Positions 10,280-20,700 of a DNA stretch of 64,000 bases are shown piece after piece. This DNA is from Flavobacteriales bacterium (GTDB lineage Bacteria; Bacteroidota; Bacteroidia; Flavobacteriales_E; Vicingaceae): positions 1-64,000 of the forward strand of contig JAGQZT010000019.1 of assembly GCA_020435335.1 (NCBI GenBank), given 5' to 3'. The notes beneath the pieces were generated by a model, which ran no database searches, was not told the DNA's origin, and saw only the letters and a program-made list of their open reading frames with translations. The position numbers and the translations under genes were made by a program. How positions within the stretch are numbered: the stretch's first letter is position 1; each line of letters opens with the position of its first letter.

Positions 10280-12010
10280 TTATTGTTGTTCTTCTTTTAG
10301 AGAGTACACCGCATCAATTTTAATCATTTCTTCCACGGTTATTCCTCTTTCTTCGGCCTTTTTTTCGATCAAAGCCATCCATTCGGGATTGTTTTTGATG
10401 TCCATTATTCTTATTTCCAAAGGTGTTTTTTCTTGTTTCGCTAATTCCTCGTTGGCCATATAATCGGCATGCCTCCACAGGTTTTCTTCTATGCTGATGT
10501 TCTTTTCCCGAGCATCATCTTCAATATTAGCTTTCCATTTGTAGTCGTAGTAAATGCGCTCATAAAAGTAGTAGCGATCGCGTTTTCTTCTAGCCAGGAA
10601 ACCATAATTGGTGGTATCCGGAAGGTTAAATAAAAGCGGGTCAAGGATCTTGGTATTCATCCACCATTTTTGCCAGTGTGCTGCATGCAGTTCGCCTTCC
10701 GGTAAAACCGGATAGACCTTTTCATCATAGGTTGGAACGTAAAATGTAACGGTTTCACCGCCGTCCAGTGAAGATAACATCATGGTTTCTACCGGAACTG
10801 CCCAGCCGGTCCACATGTATCCCCAGTTTAAATCTTCGGGATGAATCACATATTTCTTGTTGTCGTATTGTCGCCCCAATGCACACAATTTATTCAAATA
10901 GGAAATTCTTTTACTGGGAATTTCATGCGCCTTGTAAATCCGAAAAATGCTGAATACCATCAACGGAACAGCAAGCAAAACAACATATTGAAAACGAAAA
11001 TATTCCCGAAGGGCCGTTACCAAGGTAAAAGCAATAAATAATCCCAGAACAATATAATATTGATCATACATGTTAGGAGCTTCTCCCAGGTAATAGGTTA
11101 TCATGATCAATACAAAATAACCGGATACCGCCAGTATGATGTATACCAGTTGAATCCACTTTCTTTTATAGGCAAGCAACAGCAGGCAAATGACAAACAC
11201 GATGCTCACCACGAGGTATTCGGAGACAAAATAATGCCTGAAATACTCAAAACTTTTGATTTCGAACAGGTGTCCAATTTGTTCTTTAAACACATTCCAA
11301 TCCGGAATTTTATCAGACTCATAACTGTTTTTAGGAAGAAGCAGTATTTTCATTCCGAACCAGGCTATTCCAAACAGGACAGGAAGCCATGCTAGGGTAT
11401 TTTTGTAGGCTCGTGCCTTGATTATGGCAAAAGCCATAACAAACGTCAATGGAATGATCAGTAACTGGTGGAAGTAATACAAGGTGTAGATCAACCCAAG
11501 GGAAACACCTAGCAAGATATATTTTTTCTTGTTTTCAGTGTCTATTAGTTTTTCATACAAGGCATAAAACAGCACCACAAGGGCCAATCCCTGTGCAAAT
11601 TCCGAAACGGAAAAATAGAATGTATACCGGCTGAACAAACACAAGGTAAGCAGGTAAATCAATGCCGCTTTGTTATTCTTCAATCCAAGGCTGATAAACA
11701 GAAAACCGATGTAATACAGGATCACAAAATTCAGGGAATAAACTTTTAGAAACGTAGCGAGCGAGCAGCCCGATTTGACAAACAGAAGGGGTAGCAGCTG
11801 CGAAAATGCAGAGCCCCACCTGCCCATCGGGAGGAAAAAAGTCTTGTTTTGGATCAGTTCAACGGAAAAAGCCGCCGAATCGATGGAGAGCGTACGTTCT
11901 TTGTAAAAAATGAGCGCAAGCACGCCAAAACTGAAAAAAAACAGGAAGCCGGTTAGCTGAAGGAGCAGCCCCTGCCGATTATTGTACCAATACGTCTTTA
12001 ATTTTCCCAT
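10280..12010 (-). CDS. Polytopic membrane protein with duplicated C-terminal helical repeat
   Basis: 576 residues from ATG 12010 (start MGKLKTYWYNN); an ATG 60 bases further upstream would extend deep into the neighbour and is less likely. Residues about 14-375 contain about ten transmembrane segments. Residues about 380-480 are soluble. The tail has two copies of a helical unit: 490-522 (YKWKANIEDDA then IEENLWRHADY) and 540-576 (NPEWMALIEKKA then VEEMIKIDAVY). It overlaps the FAD oxidoreductase gene by 32 bases and is two bases from the next membrane protein, so the three probably form one transcript. Likely a glycan or lipid-linked sugar function by context. No catalytic motif was recognised. 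Confidence 0.65.
   Translation of the reverse strand: MGKLKTYWYNNRQGLLLQLTGFLFFFSFGVLALIFYKERTLSIDSAAFSVELIQNKTFFLPMGRWGSAFSQLLPLLFVKSGCSLATFLKVYSLNFVILYYIGFLFISLGLKNNKAALIYLLTLCLFSRYTFYFSVSEFAQGLALVVLFYALYEKLIDTENKKKYILLGVSLGLIYTLYYFHQLLIIPLTFVMAFAIIKARAYKNTLAWLPVLFGIAWFGMKILLLPKNSYESDKIPDWNVFKEQIGHLFEIKSFEYFRHYFVSEYLVVSIVFVICLLLLAYKRKWIQLVYIILAVSGYFVLIMITYYLGEAPNMYDQYYIVLGLFIAFTLVTALREYFRFQYVVLLAVPLMVFSIFRIYKAHEIPSKRISYLNKLCALGRQYDNKKYVIHPEDLNWGYMWTGWAVPVETMMLSSLDGGETVTFYVPTYDEKVYPVLPEGELHAAHWQKWWMNTKILDPLLFNLPDTTNYGFLARRKRDRYYFYERIYYDYKWKANIEDDAREKNISIEENLWRHADYMANEELAKQEKTPLEIRIMDIKNNPEWMALIEKKAEERGITVEEMIKIDAVYSLKEEQQ
10283..10543 (-). repeat. C-terminal helical repeat pair in the 576-residue membrane protein
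   Basis: Codes for residues 490-576. Both units follow W-(K/M)-A-x-I-E-x-x-A-x-E-(K/R)-x-I-(S/T)-(I/V)-E-E, ending in x-A-x-Y. The anchors W492 and W544 are 52 residues apart. The similarity to the neighbouring gene's tail is visible by eye. Confidence 0.7.
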
Positions 12011-13403
12011 CTTCCTGGTATTCGGTATCCGTATTGATCTGCCATAGATCCACCTCTTTCCGGTGTGCAATTTTATCGGCAGCCAATAATCCCATTAATA
12101 TGGAGTGATCCTGGTTGTTGTATTTAAAAGCCCCGTATCGGCCAATTGGGTGGAGGCCTTTGATCGGAGTTAGAAAATCGATGATGGCATTCATGTTCTC
12201 CTGATATCCGGTTTCATAGACCGGGTAACATCGCGGAATTTTGATCACTTTCGTGTTCAGAATTCCAACATCATCCGGAATCAGGTTGATCTCCCGAATC
12301 TCTTTTTTGCCCAAATCAATCAATACCTGTTCATCACCTGTCCATAGTTCATCCTGCTCAAAGCACCAGTATTCCATACAAATAATGGTAGTTTTCTTAT
12401 CGCGGTTCAAGGTTGGGCACCAGTTTCTGAAATTGGTGATCCTTCCATGCTTTACATTGGGGGCATGGATGTAGAGCCAGTTGTCGGTAAACAGATTGTC
12501 AGCATCTACTTCAAGATATACCAGGATGGTGTTTCTGAAGTATAAGGCATTTACGGCCTGTTGAACTTTTGCAGGAACATTTTCGAAGCCCTGGATCAAC
12601 AAGGTTAATGGCATGGTTGAAACAACATGATCGGCATTTTCGATACGGCCGTCGGCGAACTCCACCCCAACGACTCTTTCATGGTTCTCACTTAAAATCA
12701 CGCGCTTGATGGGTGTACTTGTTTGAACATCGCCCCCATGAGCCTGAATAGCCTCAGCTGCCCGCTCATAGAGTGTTCCCGTCCCGTTTTTCGGATAAGC
12801 AAATTGATCCACCAGGGTTTTGTGTTTATTGCCTTTGTTGCCAAACATAGCCGCTTTAACAGCACCGAGTAAGGTCAATGTTTTAATGCGTTGGGCAGCC
12901 CAGTCGGCATCAATTTCCGTACACTTGATCCCCCATAGCTTTTCTGTATAATTCTTGAAGAAAATTTCGAACAACTTCTTGCCAAATTTATTGGTCACCC
13001 ACTCTTCAAAGTTCTTCGGATCTTTGATCGGGTTGATCATCTGCAGGCCATAGTACCACCCTACCTGAAAAATAACCCCGATCGGAAGGTTTTTCATCAC
13101 ATTGCCCAACTTAATCGGGTAGTCAAAAAAGCGATTGCGGTAGTAGATACGTGTTTGCCGGTTAACTAATGTAAAGTCGTCCTTCACCAACTCGGTAAAG
13201 AACTCATTGATTTCTTTTTGTTTGGAGAAAAAACGGTGTGGACCAAGATCAACCCGTTGTCCCCACAACTCAAAGCTTCTCGACATACCACCGATATACG
13301 GACTGGATTCGTATAAGCTAACTTCCTGCTTTCCTTTCGCCAATTCGAAAGCACAACTTAATCCGGCAGGGCCGGCACCTATTACGATCGTTTTTTCAGC
13401 CAT
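11979..13403 (-). CDS. NAD(P)/FAD-dependent oxidoreductase (amine oxidase / UGM-like)
   Basis: 474 residues. The N-terminal Rossmann motif VIGAGPAGLSCAFELA (residues 7-22) binds FAD. It is followed by LYESSPYIGGMSRSFE and DLGPHRFFSK, as in the amine-oxidase/protoporphyrinogen-oxidase-like group that includes UDP-galactopyranose mutase-like enzymes found in polysaccharide clusters. Near the C-terminus, PIGRYGAFKYNNQDHSI supplies the second FAD-contact region. It is the first gene of a three-gene minus-strand run with two membrane proteins, so a role in making or modifying a sugar or lipid precursor is inferred. A TTAATTTG sequence at 13422-13429 (minus) may be its -7 promoter box. Confidence 0.75.
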   Translation of the reverse strand: MAEKTIVIGAGPAGLSCAFELAKGKQEVSLYESSPYIGGMSRSFELWGQRVDLGPHRFFSKQKEINEFFTELVKDDFTLVNRQTRIYYRNRFFDYPIKLGNVMKNLPIGVIFQVGWYYGLQMINPIKDPKNFEEWVTNKFGKKLFEIFFKNYTEKLWGIKCTEIDADWAAQRIKTLTLLGAVKAAMFGNKGNKHKTLVDQFAYPKNGTGTLYERAAEAIQAHGGDVQTSTPIKRVILSENHERVVGVEFADGRIENADHVVSTMPLTLLIQGFENVPAKVQQAVNALYFRNTILVYLEVDADNLFTDNWLYIHAPNVKHGRITNFRNWCPTLNRDKKTTIICMEYWCFEQDELWTGDEQVLIDLGKKEIREINLIPDDVGILNTKVIKIPRCYPVYETGYQENMNAIIDFLTPIKGLHPIGRYGAFKYNNQDHSILMGLLAADKIAHRKEVDLWQINTDTEYQEDGKIKDVLVQ

Positions 13404-13472
13404 TAATCATTTCTAAAGCTGCAAATTAACGCAATTAATGATACAGTATTACCCCAAGAGCTAAGTAATCAG

Positions 13473-14855
13473 CTATTCTTTCAAAAGAATACTGCCTTTG
13501 GGTTTTTCAAAATATAGGGCATACGATTCGTTGATCCAGTGATCGGGATCTTCCGTAATGTCGATGATGTATAGTGATTCGGGCCTTACACTCAATGCTT
13601 TTAAGGGAACGTGCTGACTGGTTTTACCACGCAGGTCACGGTGTCTTTCGGTTAATTCACGGTGGTATGTTTGTGCATCTCCACGTATTAAATCTTCCAA
13701 AACCATACGTTCATTCCCAAAGAATAACAGGGAAATAACCGTTGCAGTTATTATCCGGTAGCTCATCGATTTCTTGATGCTGATGTTTTTTTTCAAATGA
13801 TTCATCCAGATGCTGACGTTGATGAACCATAGCCACAGAAAGAAAAACCAGGCCACATTCATGGTTCTGTGCTGGCCCAGTATACCCGTGGCCCAATAGG
13901 GAGGAAATGCTGCCAGAAAAACAATAAAAAAGAGTAGCGACAAACTGAACCACCGATGCAGGTAAAACGAATTTCTGATCAACCCGCTATGCTGAGCCAA
14001 GCTGTTGTGATTAACAGCGTATAGGATACTCATTAATATAAAGGTTGGGTTGGTTACCCAGTATATGACAAACCGACCCGCCTGCATGAAGCTGTAACCC
14101 GTGGCGTGATAGAATTCGTGAGCATGAGGATATGCAGTTTGTCTTACCGCATTTCCCGGCGAAATAACCATCACGGCGAAGCAACACAGCATCAGGATGA
14201 AAAGCAAGATAAACCGGGGTTTTAATGCCAAATTTCGCCTGATCTGGATGAAAGTCATCACACCGAGCAATACGAGCATAATCAGGCTCATGACTTCGTT
14301 AAAGCCGGCTGTTATGATTAAAAGGATCAGGCTACCGATAAAATAGAAGTTTTGTTTTCTTTTATTGTCGGTCCGGATGAAACTGACCAGAGTTATCATC
14401 CAACAGGTAAAGCTGACCAATCCCCAATGGTAGACAACCGATCCGGTATACCAGTATACTTGTTCTGAAAGACTCGGAAGGTTGTTGAGGTATATCAGGC
14501 TGAGTCCGATTGCTAACAGACCGGCAAATGATTGTGATGCGTTCCGGAATACATTCCGCAACAGGCCGTAAAAAGATAGGGGGATGGCTATAATACTGAT
14601 GAGGGAAAAGAAAGAATAGCCTGAAAATAGTGTTAGGGTTATCGGCACCAAATAAATGAGTGCGTTCGAGAAATACCTTCCCGACCAATGCAAATAAGTT
14701 TCGTGAACTAATTTGATGTAGGAACTGTATTTGAATTGATAAGCGAATGAAAAATCATCGGCGATGGGGCTGCAAAAAAATGAAAGAATCAAATAGGGCG
14801 TCATTAGCAAAATGACAACCAGCAACATGAGCCGATATTTTTTCTCTGAGTTCAA
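13473..14855 (-). CDS. Polytopic membrane protein, DUF6056-like
   Basis: 460 residues from a TTG start at 14855, preceded by AAAAAAGGA. It has about ten transmembrane segments. The first loop carries PIADDFSFAY and then YLHWSGRYFSNALIYL, a pattern I associate with DUF6056-type proteins, which are predicted GT-C-like membrane proteins of unknown substrate. The last 80 residues are soluble. It has its own promoter-like box (14872-14879) and is separated by 69 bases from the FAD oxidoreductase gene upstream of the glycan cluster. Function unknown; sugar transfer is a guess from topology and context. Confidence 0.65.
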   Translation of the reverse strand: MNSEKKYRLMLLVVILLMTPYLILSFFCSPIADDFSFAYQFKYSSYIKLVHETYLHWSGRYFSNALIYLVPITLTLFSGYSFFSLISIIAIPLSFYGLLRNVFRNASQSFAGLLAIGLSLIYLNNLPSLSEQVYWYTGSVVYHWGLVSFTCWMITLVSFIRTDNKRKQNFYFIGSLILLIITAGFNEVMSLIMLVLLGVMTFIQIRRNLALKPRFILLFILMLCCFAVMVISPGNAVRQTAYPHAHEFYHATGYSFMQAGRFVIYWVTNPTFILMSILYAVNHNSLAQHSGLIRNSFYLHRWFSLSLLFFIVFLAAFPPYWATGILGQHRTMNVAWFFFLWLWFINVSIWMNHLKKNISIKKSMSYRIITATVISLLFFGNERMVLEDLIRGDAQTYHRELTERHRDLRGKTSQHVPLKALSVRPESLYIIDITEDPDHWINESYALYFEKPKGSILLKE

Positions 14856-14871
14856 TCCTTTTTTATCCTTG

Positions 14872-14879
14872 CAAAGGTA
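14872..14879 (-). promoter_or_regulatory. -7 promoter box for the DUF6056-like gene
   Basis: TACCTTTG on the minus strand is an exact match to the Bacteroidota -7 consensus TAnnTTTG and lies 16 bases upstream of the TTG start. No clear -33 TTG is seen at the usual distance. Confidence 0.5.
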
Positions 14880-15031
14880 AATATTTCATAAAACCCCATA
14901 AAGCACACATAATCAGCATGTTGCGAAACATTGGATTTAATCGATTTTCTCTTGATTTTAGACATCTAATACTACCCAGGGGTGATGTGCGCTTAAATCG
15001 GCTAAAATAAGCCTGTGTGGTAATTTATTAA

Positions 15032-15047
15032 TGTTCCACGTGAAACA
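15032..15047. promoter_or_regulatory. parS site (ParB-binding), downstream of mnmG
   Basis: TGTTCCACGTGAAACA fits the conserved bacterial parS consensus (TGTTNCACGTGAAACA) at every position. It touches the mnmG stop codon (15048-15050). It is the exact reverse complement of the site at 16913-16928. ParB nucleates here to organise and segregate the origin region. Confidence 0.85.
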
Positions 15048-16910
15048 TTATCTTCCCAGGTAGACCATAAGGACAGAAATGTCCGATGGGGAGATTCCAC
15101 TGATACGGGATGCTTGTCCGACGGTTTTCGGTTTGATCTGAGACAACTTTTCGACCGCCTCGGCAGAAAGTGAACCAAGTGTTTTATAATCGACGTCATC
15201 ATGAATTTTAATGTTCTCCAGGCGCATGATCTTTTCTGCGACTTCTTTTTCCCGTTTGATATACCCGTCGTATTTGATCAGGATCTCTGCACCTTCAATT
15301 TCTTCTTCGTTGTGATTTTTGAGTTCGGAAGCAAGTTTTTTGCTGAGCTGACTCAGTTCCGACAATTTGATGTTTGGCCGGGTCACTACGGAAGAGGCTT
15401 TTACTTTTTGTTTTAGTGGAGCACTATTGTTCTCATTCAAATAATCGTTCACTTCTTTTGGTGAAATGCTTGTTGTGTTGAAGCTGTCAATAATTTGCTG
15501 AATGTTTGCTTTTTTCTGTTCAACGGCACGCATGCGCTCCTCATTCGCTAATCCTAATTGATGGCTTATGGGTGTTAAACGCACATCGGCATTATCCTGG
15601 CGTAACAGAATTCGATATTCGGCCCGTGAAGTAAACATGCGGTAAGGTTCTTTGGTCCCCTTGGTGATCAGATCGTCAATCAATACACCGATGTATGCTT
15701 CGTCCCGTTTTAGGATAAACGGATCCTTTTCATTGATCTTTAAATGAGCATTAATACCGGCCATTAATCCTTGTCCGGCAGCTTCTTCATATCCTGTGGT
15801 TCCGTTAATTTGTCCCGCAAAATATAAGCCGGGCATGATCTTCGTTTCCAGGGTATTTTTCAATTGAGTCGGTTGAAAGAAATCATACTCAATAGCATAT
15901 CCTGGGCGGAACATGCGGGCTTTTTCGAAACCAGGAATTAATCGCATGGCTTCATATTGAACATCTTCGGGCAACGAAGTGGAGAATCCGTTCAGGTAGA
16001 TTTCAACGGTATTCCATCCTTCCGGTTCGACAAAAAGTTGGTGTCTTTCGCGCTCTGAAAAGCGTACAATTTTATCTTCGATCGATGGACAATAACGTGG
16101 GCCAAGGCCCTGAATTCTGCCTGAAAACATCGGTGATTTTTCGAATCCGGTTTCTAAAACCTCATGAACTTTCGGGTTGGTATAGGTGATAAAACAGCTT
16201 CGTTGCCGAACTAATTTTGGGGTATTGGTAAATGAAAAAGTAGTTGGGTTTTCGTCTCCGGGTTGTTCTTCCATTTTGGAATAATCCAGGGTTCTTCCGT
16301 CCACACGCGGAGGGGTTCCGGTTTTCATTCTTCCGGATTCAAAGCCGAACCGAACCAGTTGTTCGGTAATGCCTATGGATGGCCTTGCACCAGCCCTTCC
16401 TCCACCGAATTTTTGTTCTCCGATGTGGATCAAACCGTTTAGGAAAGTTCCGTTGGTAAGGATAACGGCCCCGGCTTTAAATGTAACTCCGATTTGAGTT
16501 TTTACCCCGGTACAGGTTCCGTTTTCCTCGATCAGTTCAACCACCATATCCTGCCAAAAATCCAGGTTTTGAGTCTGCTCTAATTGCAAACGCCACTCCC
16601 TCGAAAATAACATTCTGTCGTTCTGGGTTCTGGGGCTCCACATGGCCGGACCTTTTGACCGGTTCAACATTTTAAACTGGATCGCGCTCTTGTCGCTAAC
16701 GATTCCGGAATATCCTCCTAACGCATCAATCTCACGAACGATTTGCCCTTTCGCTACGCCCCCCATGGCCGGGTTGCACGACATCTGAGCGATCGTATCC
16801 ATATTCATGGTGATCAGCAAGGTCTTGGAGCCTAAATTGGCTGCCGCAGCGGCGGCTTCACAACCGGCATGACCGCCTCCTACTACAATAATATCGTATT
16901 GATTATCCAT
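15048..16910 (-). CDS. mnmG: tRNA uridine-5-carboxymethylaminomethyl(34) synthesis enzyme MnmG (GidA)
   Basis: 620 residues, close to the family's usual length of about 630. With MnmE it uses FAD, NADH and methylene-tetrahydrofolate to install the carboxymethylaminomethyl group on U34 of tRNAs. Visible marks: FAD motif [16 protein letters not shown] (residues 9-24), [43 protein letters not shown], and the C-terminal helical region ending in the short HTH-like [16 protein letters not shown] that contacts tRNA/MnmE. The gaps on both sides of the gene are occupied by parS sites; the upstream one lies 3-18 bases before the start codon, where the ribosome-binding site should be. Confidence 0.97.
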   Translation of the reverse strand: MDNQYDIIVVGGGHAGCEAAAAAANLGSKTLLITMNMDTIAQMSCNPAMGGVAKGQIVREIDALGGYSGIVSDKSAIQFKMLNRSKGPAMWSPRTQNDRMLFSREWRLQLEQTQNLDFWQDMVVELIEENGTCTGVKTQIGVTFKAGAVILTNGTFLNGLIHIGEQKFGGGRAGARPSIGITEQLVRFGFESGRMKTGTPPRVDGRTLDYSKMEEQPGDENPTTFSFTNTPKLVRQRSCFITYTNPKVHEVLETGFEKSPMFSGRIQGLGPRYCPSIEDKIVRFSERERHQLFVEPEGWNTVEIYLNGFSTSLPEDVQYEAMRLIPGFEKARMFRPGYAIEYDFFQPTQLKNTLETKIMPGLYFAGQINGTTGYEEAAGQGLMAGINAHLKINEKDPFILKRDEAYIGVLIDDLITKGTKEPYRMFTSRAEYRILLRQDNADVRLTPISHQLGLANEERMRAVEQKKANIQQIIDSFNTTSISPKEVNDYLNENNSAPLKQKVKASSVVTRPNIKLSELSQLSKKLASELKNHNEEEIEGAEILIKYDGYIKREKEVAEKIMRLENIKIHDDVDYKTLGSLSAEAVEKLSQIKPKTVGQASRISGISPSDISVLMVYLGR

Positions 16911-16912
16911 GA

Positions 16913-16928
16913 TGTTTCACGTGGAACA
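16913..16928. promoter_or_regulatory. parS site (ParB-binding), between ybeY and mnmG
   Basis: TGTTTCACGTGGAACA is a perfect parS match. It fills nearly the whole 18-base gap between the ybeY stop (16929) and the mnmG start (16910), so ParB binding here would sit on the mnmG translation-start region. Confidence 0.85.
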
Positions 16929-17345
16929 TTAAACCAGGAGCAAAGATAAATAAAAATCCTCCTTGGCTCTCATTTCTTCTTGTTCGACGTCCGTTTTGTC
17001 GTTGTAACCAACCAGATGAAGAATGCCATGAACCATAACACGATGCAATTCGTTTTCGAATGAGGTGTCGAATTCGGTCGCATTTTCACGCACCCGATCC
17101 ACGCTGATGTAGATGTCCGAACTAACAACTTTACCGATGCAATAATTGAATGTAATGATGTCTGTATAGGTATCGTGATGGAGGTATTCCAGGTTTATTT
17201 TATGTAGGTATTCATCAGAACAAAAAATGTAATTGATGTCTCCCGGATCCATATTGGCATCGGAAATAACCTGCTTAATCCATCCTTTTAAAGAAGCGGA
17301 TGATTTGAATTTGAATGAAGTGTCTTCCGTATGAAAATGTATCAC
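16929..17345 (-). CDS. ybeY: rRNA maturation endoribonuclease YbeY
   Basis: 138 residues. A zinc-dependent RNase for 16S rRNA 3'-end processing and ribosome quality control. The signature HGILHLVGYND keeps the first two His zinc ligands, but the third ligand (His in E. coli, GYDH) is Asp, a substitution that I recall as common in Bacteroidota YbeY. FCSDEYLHKINLEYLHHDTY, with TDIITF following, is the conserved first part. Its start is 8 bases after the ATPase gene, and its stop is next to parS. This gene order (ATPase-ybeY-mnmG) is typical of the phylum. Confidence 0.93.
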   Translation of the reverse strand: MIHFHTEDTSFKFKSSASLKGWIKQVISDANMDPGDINYIFCSDEYLHKINLEYLHHDTYTDIITFNYCIGKVVSSDIYISVDRVRENATEFDTSFENELHRVMVHGILHLVGYNDKTDVEQEEMRAKEDFYLSLLLV

Positions 17346-17353
17346 AAGAGTGT

Positions 17354-17773
17354 TTAAATAGCTGGAATAGAGAAGATTAGCTTTATTTTGGTGCCGTTGT
17401 TCTCGAAAAGGACTTCATCAGCCAGATTGCGCATCAGAAAGATTCCCCTTCCGCGGATTTTTTCGAGGTTTTCAGGTAAGGTCGGATCGGGTACGGTATT
17501 TACGTCAAACCCGGGGCCTTCATCTTCAACGATAAATTCCATGCCTTTAGAGTCTCCGTCTACGTTTAAAACAACCTTCTTTTCAGGATTCATTTGGTTC
17601 CCGTGCGTAATGGCGTTATTAACGGCTTCTGTGATCGCGATAAGGATGTTTCCATACTCATCTTCACTAACGGCATAATGCTCGCACAAGTCGTCTACAA
17701 ATGACTCTATTTGAGCTAAACTTTCCAGTTCTGAAGTGAGTTCCAATTTCTGTGAGGTTCGGTCCAGGATCAT
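17354..17773 (-). CDS. Anti-sigma-regulatory-type ATPase (RsbW/SpoIIAB-like HATPase)
   Basis: 139 residues forming a single GHKL ATPase domain. The N-box is EAVNNAITHGN, the G1 box VEDEGPGFD and the G2 region GRGIFLMRNLADEV. No histidine phosphoacceptor or sensor domain is present, so this is the serine-kinase/anti-sigma type (HATPase_c_2), not a full histidine kinase. It overlaps the DUF4175 gene by 4 bases (ATGA) and is followed 8 bases later by ybeY. No sigma-B or anti-sigma antagonist is visible in the window, so its partner is unknown. Confidence 0.85.
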   Translation of the reverse strand: MILDRTSQKLELTSELESLAQIESFVDDLCEHYAVSEDEYGNILIAITEAVNNAITHGNQMNPEKKVVLNVDGDSKGMEFIVEDEGPGFDVNTVPDPTLPENLEKIRGRGIFLMRNLADEVLFENNGTKIKLIFSIPAI

Positions 17774-20700
17774 TGGCTAATGTTTTGAAAGTATTGCGTT
17801 ACCTTATTTTTATAAAAAGTATTGAAATTCGGAGGAGTTGTCTTTAATAAGTCTACCTCTTTTTCTTTCTCTTTGTTGTAATCAAAATACAATTCCGGGT
17901 TACTCGCCTGCTTTGTCACACCTTCTTTCGATTCACGTTTCTCATCCCACTCCCGTTCACGCTCCGCTTTTTCAGACTCGAGTAACCTGGTTAATATCTC
18001 CTTTTGTCTGTTTATGGTCTCTTGGGTAATACGTTTATTTACAATATCGGTTTCATTTTCTTCCATCATTTTAGACATTCCGTCCAATCCCGGTGCTCCC
18101 CCCGATTGTTTCAGCTTGTTCAATTCTTCCCGGATTTTAGCTTGCTGAGCGGCCATTTTTGCCAAAGATTCACTCATGCCGCCTTTACCCATGCCCATAC
18201 CGTCTTTACTTCCTTCTTTCTTACCGCCCGGCATTTTACCTTCCTCCATAGCTTTTTTCATTTGCTCCAGTTGTTTGCTGAGCTGATCCTGCATTTTCTT
18301 GATGTTTCCGAAGCCCGGTTTGGGTTTCCCATTTCCTCCGGGTTTGTCACAGCTTCCTTCTCCGGGTTTTTGTGAACGCATCTGAGCCTGCATTTGCTGT
18401 AAGGCTTCGTCAAACAACAAGGCCAGATTATTTACAGAGGTCATTACGTATTGCTGACGGGCAGAAGCCATCGGATTCTGACGTTCAGCCATGTAGAAAA
18501 TGGTTTTATCCATGTTGCTGTTGATGAGGCTGATCTCTTTATTGATTGTGGATTCCAGCTGAACCACACGCTTGCTTAAGGCAAACAGGGAATCCTCGAT
18601 CATTTCGGCATCATCTTTCAGTTTTTTTTGTTTTTGTGTCAGTGCCACATAATCAGGGCTTTTGTTGTCGATTTTCTTGTAATTTTCCATTAACTCCTCC
18701 TGCTCGAACGACAGGTGAACCAGGTTGTCGAGCAGTTGGCGAAGGGCGTCCATATCTTCTCCCTGATTCTGGGATTGCTGTTGCATGGCTGCCATCTGTT
18801 GCGCCATTTCACTCATTTGATCAGCAGCCTTTTTCTGCGATTCGGACGATTTTTTATTCTTGTTATTCTGCAATTGCTGAGAACTGTTTTCCATTTCTTT
18901 GGAGATCTCTTCCTGTTGGCTTTTGGTGTCTTCCATTCCGTTAGGACGCTCCAGTTCCTGATCCATTTTTTCCAGTTCGTCCAATTCTTTCTTGAGCTCA
19001 TTAAACTCCTGGTTGAGCTCTTCCTGCTTCTTATTCAATTCTTCGTTACTTTCTTTTTTCTGCTCGGTATCCTCCGAAAGTTCTTTTTGTTTGTCGGCCA
19101 GTTCCTCCAGTTTGCTTTTCACTTCATCCAGTTTTTGCTCAAATTCCATCTGTTTGAACAACTCCAGCGAACGATCGAGTTCTTTTTCCAGGTCCTTGTT
19201 CGAGAGCTCCATTTTATCCAGTTCATTCTCGAACATGTTCTTATCCAGCTTGTCCATCATCTCCTGCAGTTTTTCCATCATTTCCTTCATTTCATCACTC
19301 ATGAGTTCATCAAAAAGTTTTTGAAGCTGCTCCTGTTTTTTGAGGATCTCTTCCGAATATTGCTTGTATTCATTTTGTTGCTGGTTGTTCTGTTGGTTCT
19401 CTTTTTGGATCTCGTTCACCATCTTTTCAAGCTCTTTTTGCTTGTCCAGTAATTCCTGCATCTTCTGTTTTTCTTCCCAGCCGATCTCTTTTTTATCGGC
19501 CAGTTTTTTCTTCAATTCTTCCAGGTCCTTTTGAATTTGTTTGGCATCGCTGATGCTTTCACTCAGGTTCTTTTTGATCTCCGAATTGCTTTTGGAGGTT
19601 TCGGTATTGCGTTCTTTAATGGTTTTAGACCGGAAGGTTTTGATATTCGATTTGGTTGGTTTACGACCATTCACCCCATCGTTATCCCAAACCGTAAAGT
19701 AATAACTGATCTCGTCTCCGGGAAGTATATTCAGCTCTTCCAGATTCCAGAAATGAAAGAATTCGTCCATGTTAATAGCGCCGTTGAACGGAATGTTCAC
19801 GGTTTTAACCTGATTTCGCTCCGGAAGAGAGTCGATCTGGGTTAGAATCTGATAATGAAAAGTGAGTCCCGAAAAGCCATAATCATCTGCGATCTCTCCT
19901 TTGAAGTAAAGGCGGTTATCAGTAGTAGAATCGCGTTTTTCCGTCACATTAATTGTTGGGTATTTGTCAGGAATAACCTGCAGGGAATATTGCACCGTGT
20001 CGCCGAATTCCACAAAACTGTTGGAAGGAATAATGGCATAGCCCTGATTTTGCTTAGCCGTTTTACTGAAATTGAATTGAGCGGCGGCGGCCTTTAATTG
20101 AAAGGCACTATCGCTATCGATGAAATATACGTAATCGGCATCTTCCGCATGAATGCTCCAGGTTAATTTCGTTCCTTCCGGTAAGACCAGGTCTCCGGTA
20201 TTGTTTAAGGTTTCGTCGGATTTTTTGAGGTAAGCGGGATAGCGGATCGAAACGGTAAAATCCGTCAGGATCGGATTGGGGATCACTTTCAGCTCATGCT
20301 CCTGCGAATAAAATCCGGAGGCATAGAGTTTAAAATCCTGGTCGTTTTGCACGTTCTTAAATGTGTAGGAATAATTTCTCCGGTCGTTTTTCGAAAGCGG
20401 ATATTTATTCCCGTTATATTCAACGTAAACTTTCTCCGGCAGCTGATCTCCCTGAATAGCAACCTGAAGGTTAAAATCTTTGTTTTTCAAAACTTCGAGT
20501 GAGGCATTCGATACTTCCAGCTGAAATGGTGCAACCGGTGCGATGTAGGTGTTGTGGTTCACCAGGCGATGCGTGCCTTCGGTAAAGATTTTCGGAGCTG
20601 TAATAGCGATTCCGATCATCAACAGGAGGGGAATCAATAAGAATTTGAGGTATTTCTTATTCTCACCCAGGTTGACGGCATTGCTGAAAGGCACCGGTTT

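Noticed and set aside
9945-10463. 172-codon plus-strand frame across the junction of the two membrane protein genes
   Set aside because: Antisense shadow; both genes on the minus strand have clear membrane helices and shared tails.
18715-19452. 245-codon open frame antisense to the DUF4175 gene, rich in Phe and Leu
   Set aside because: It is the mirror of Lys/Glu/Gln-rich coiled-coil codons; several overlapping antisense frames exist here, none with start signals or a family match.
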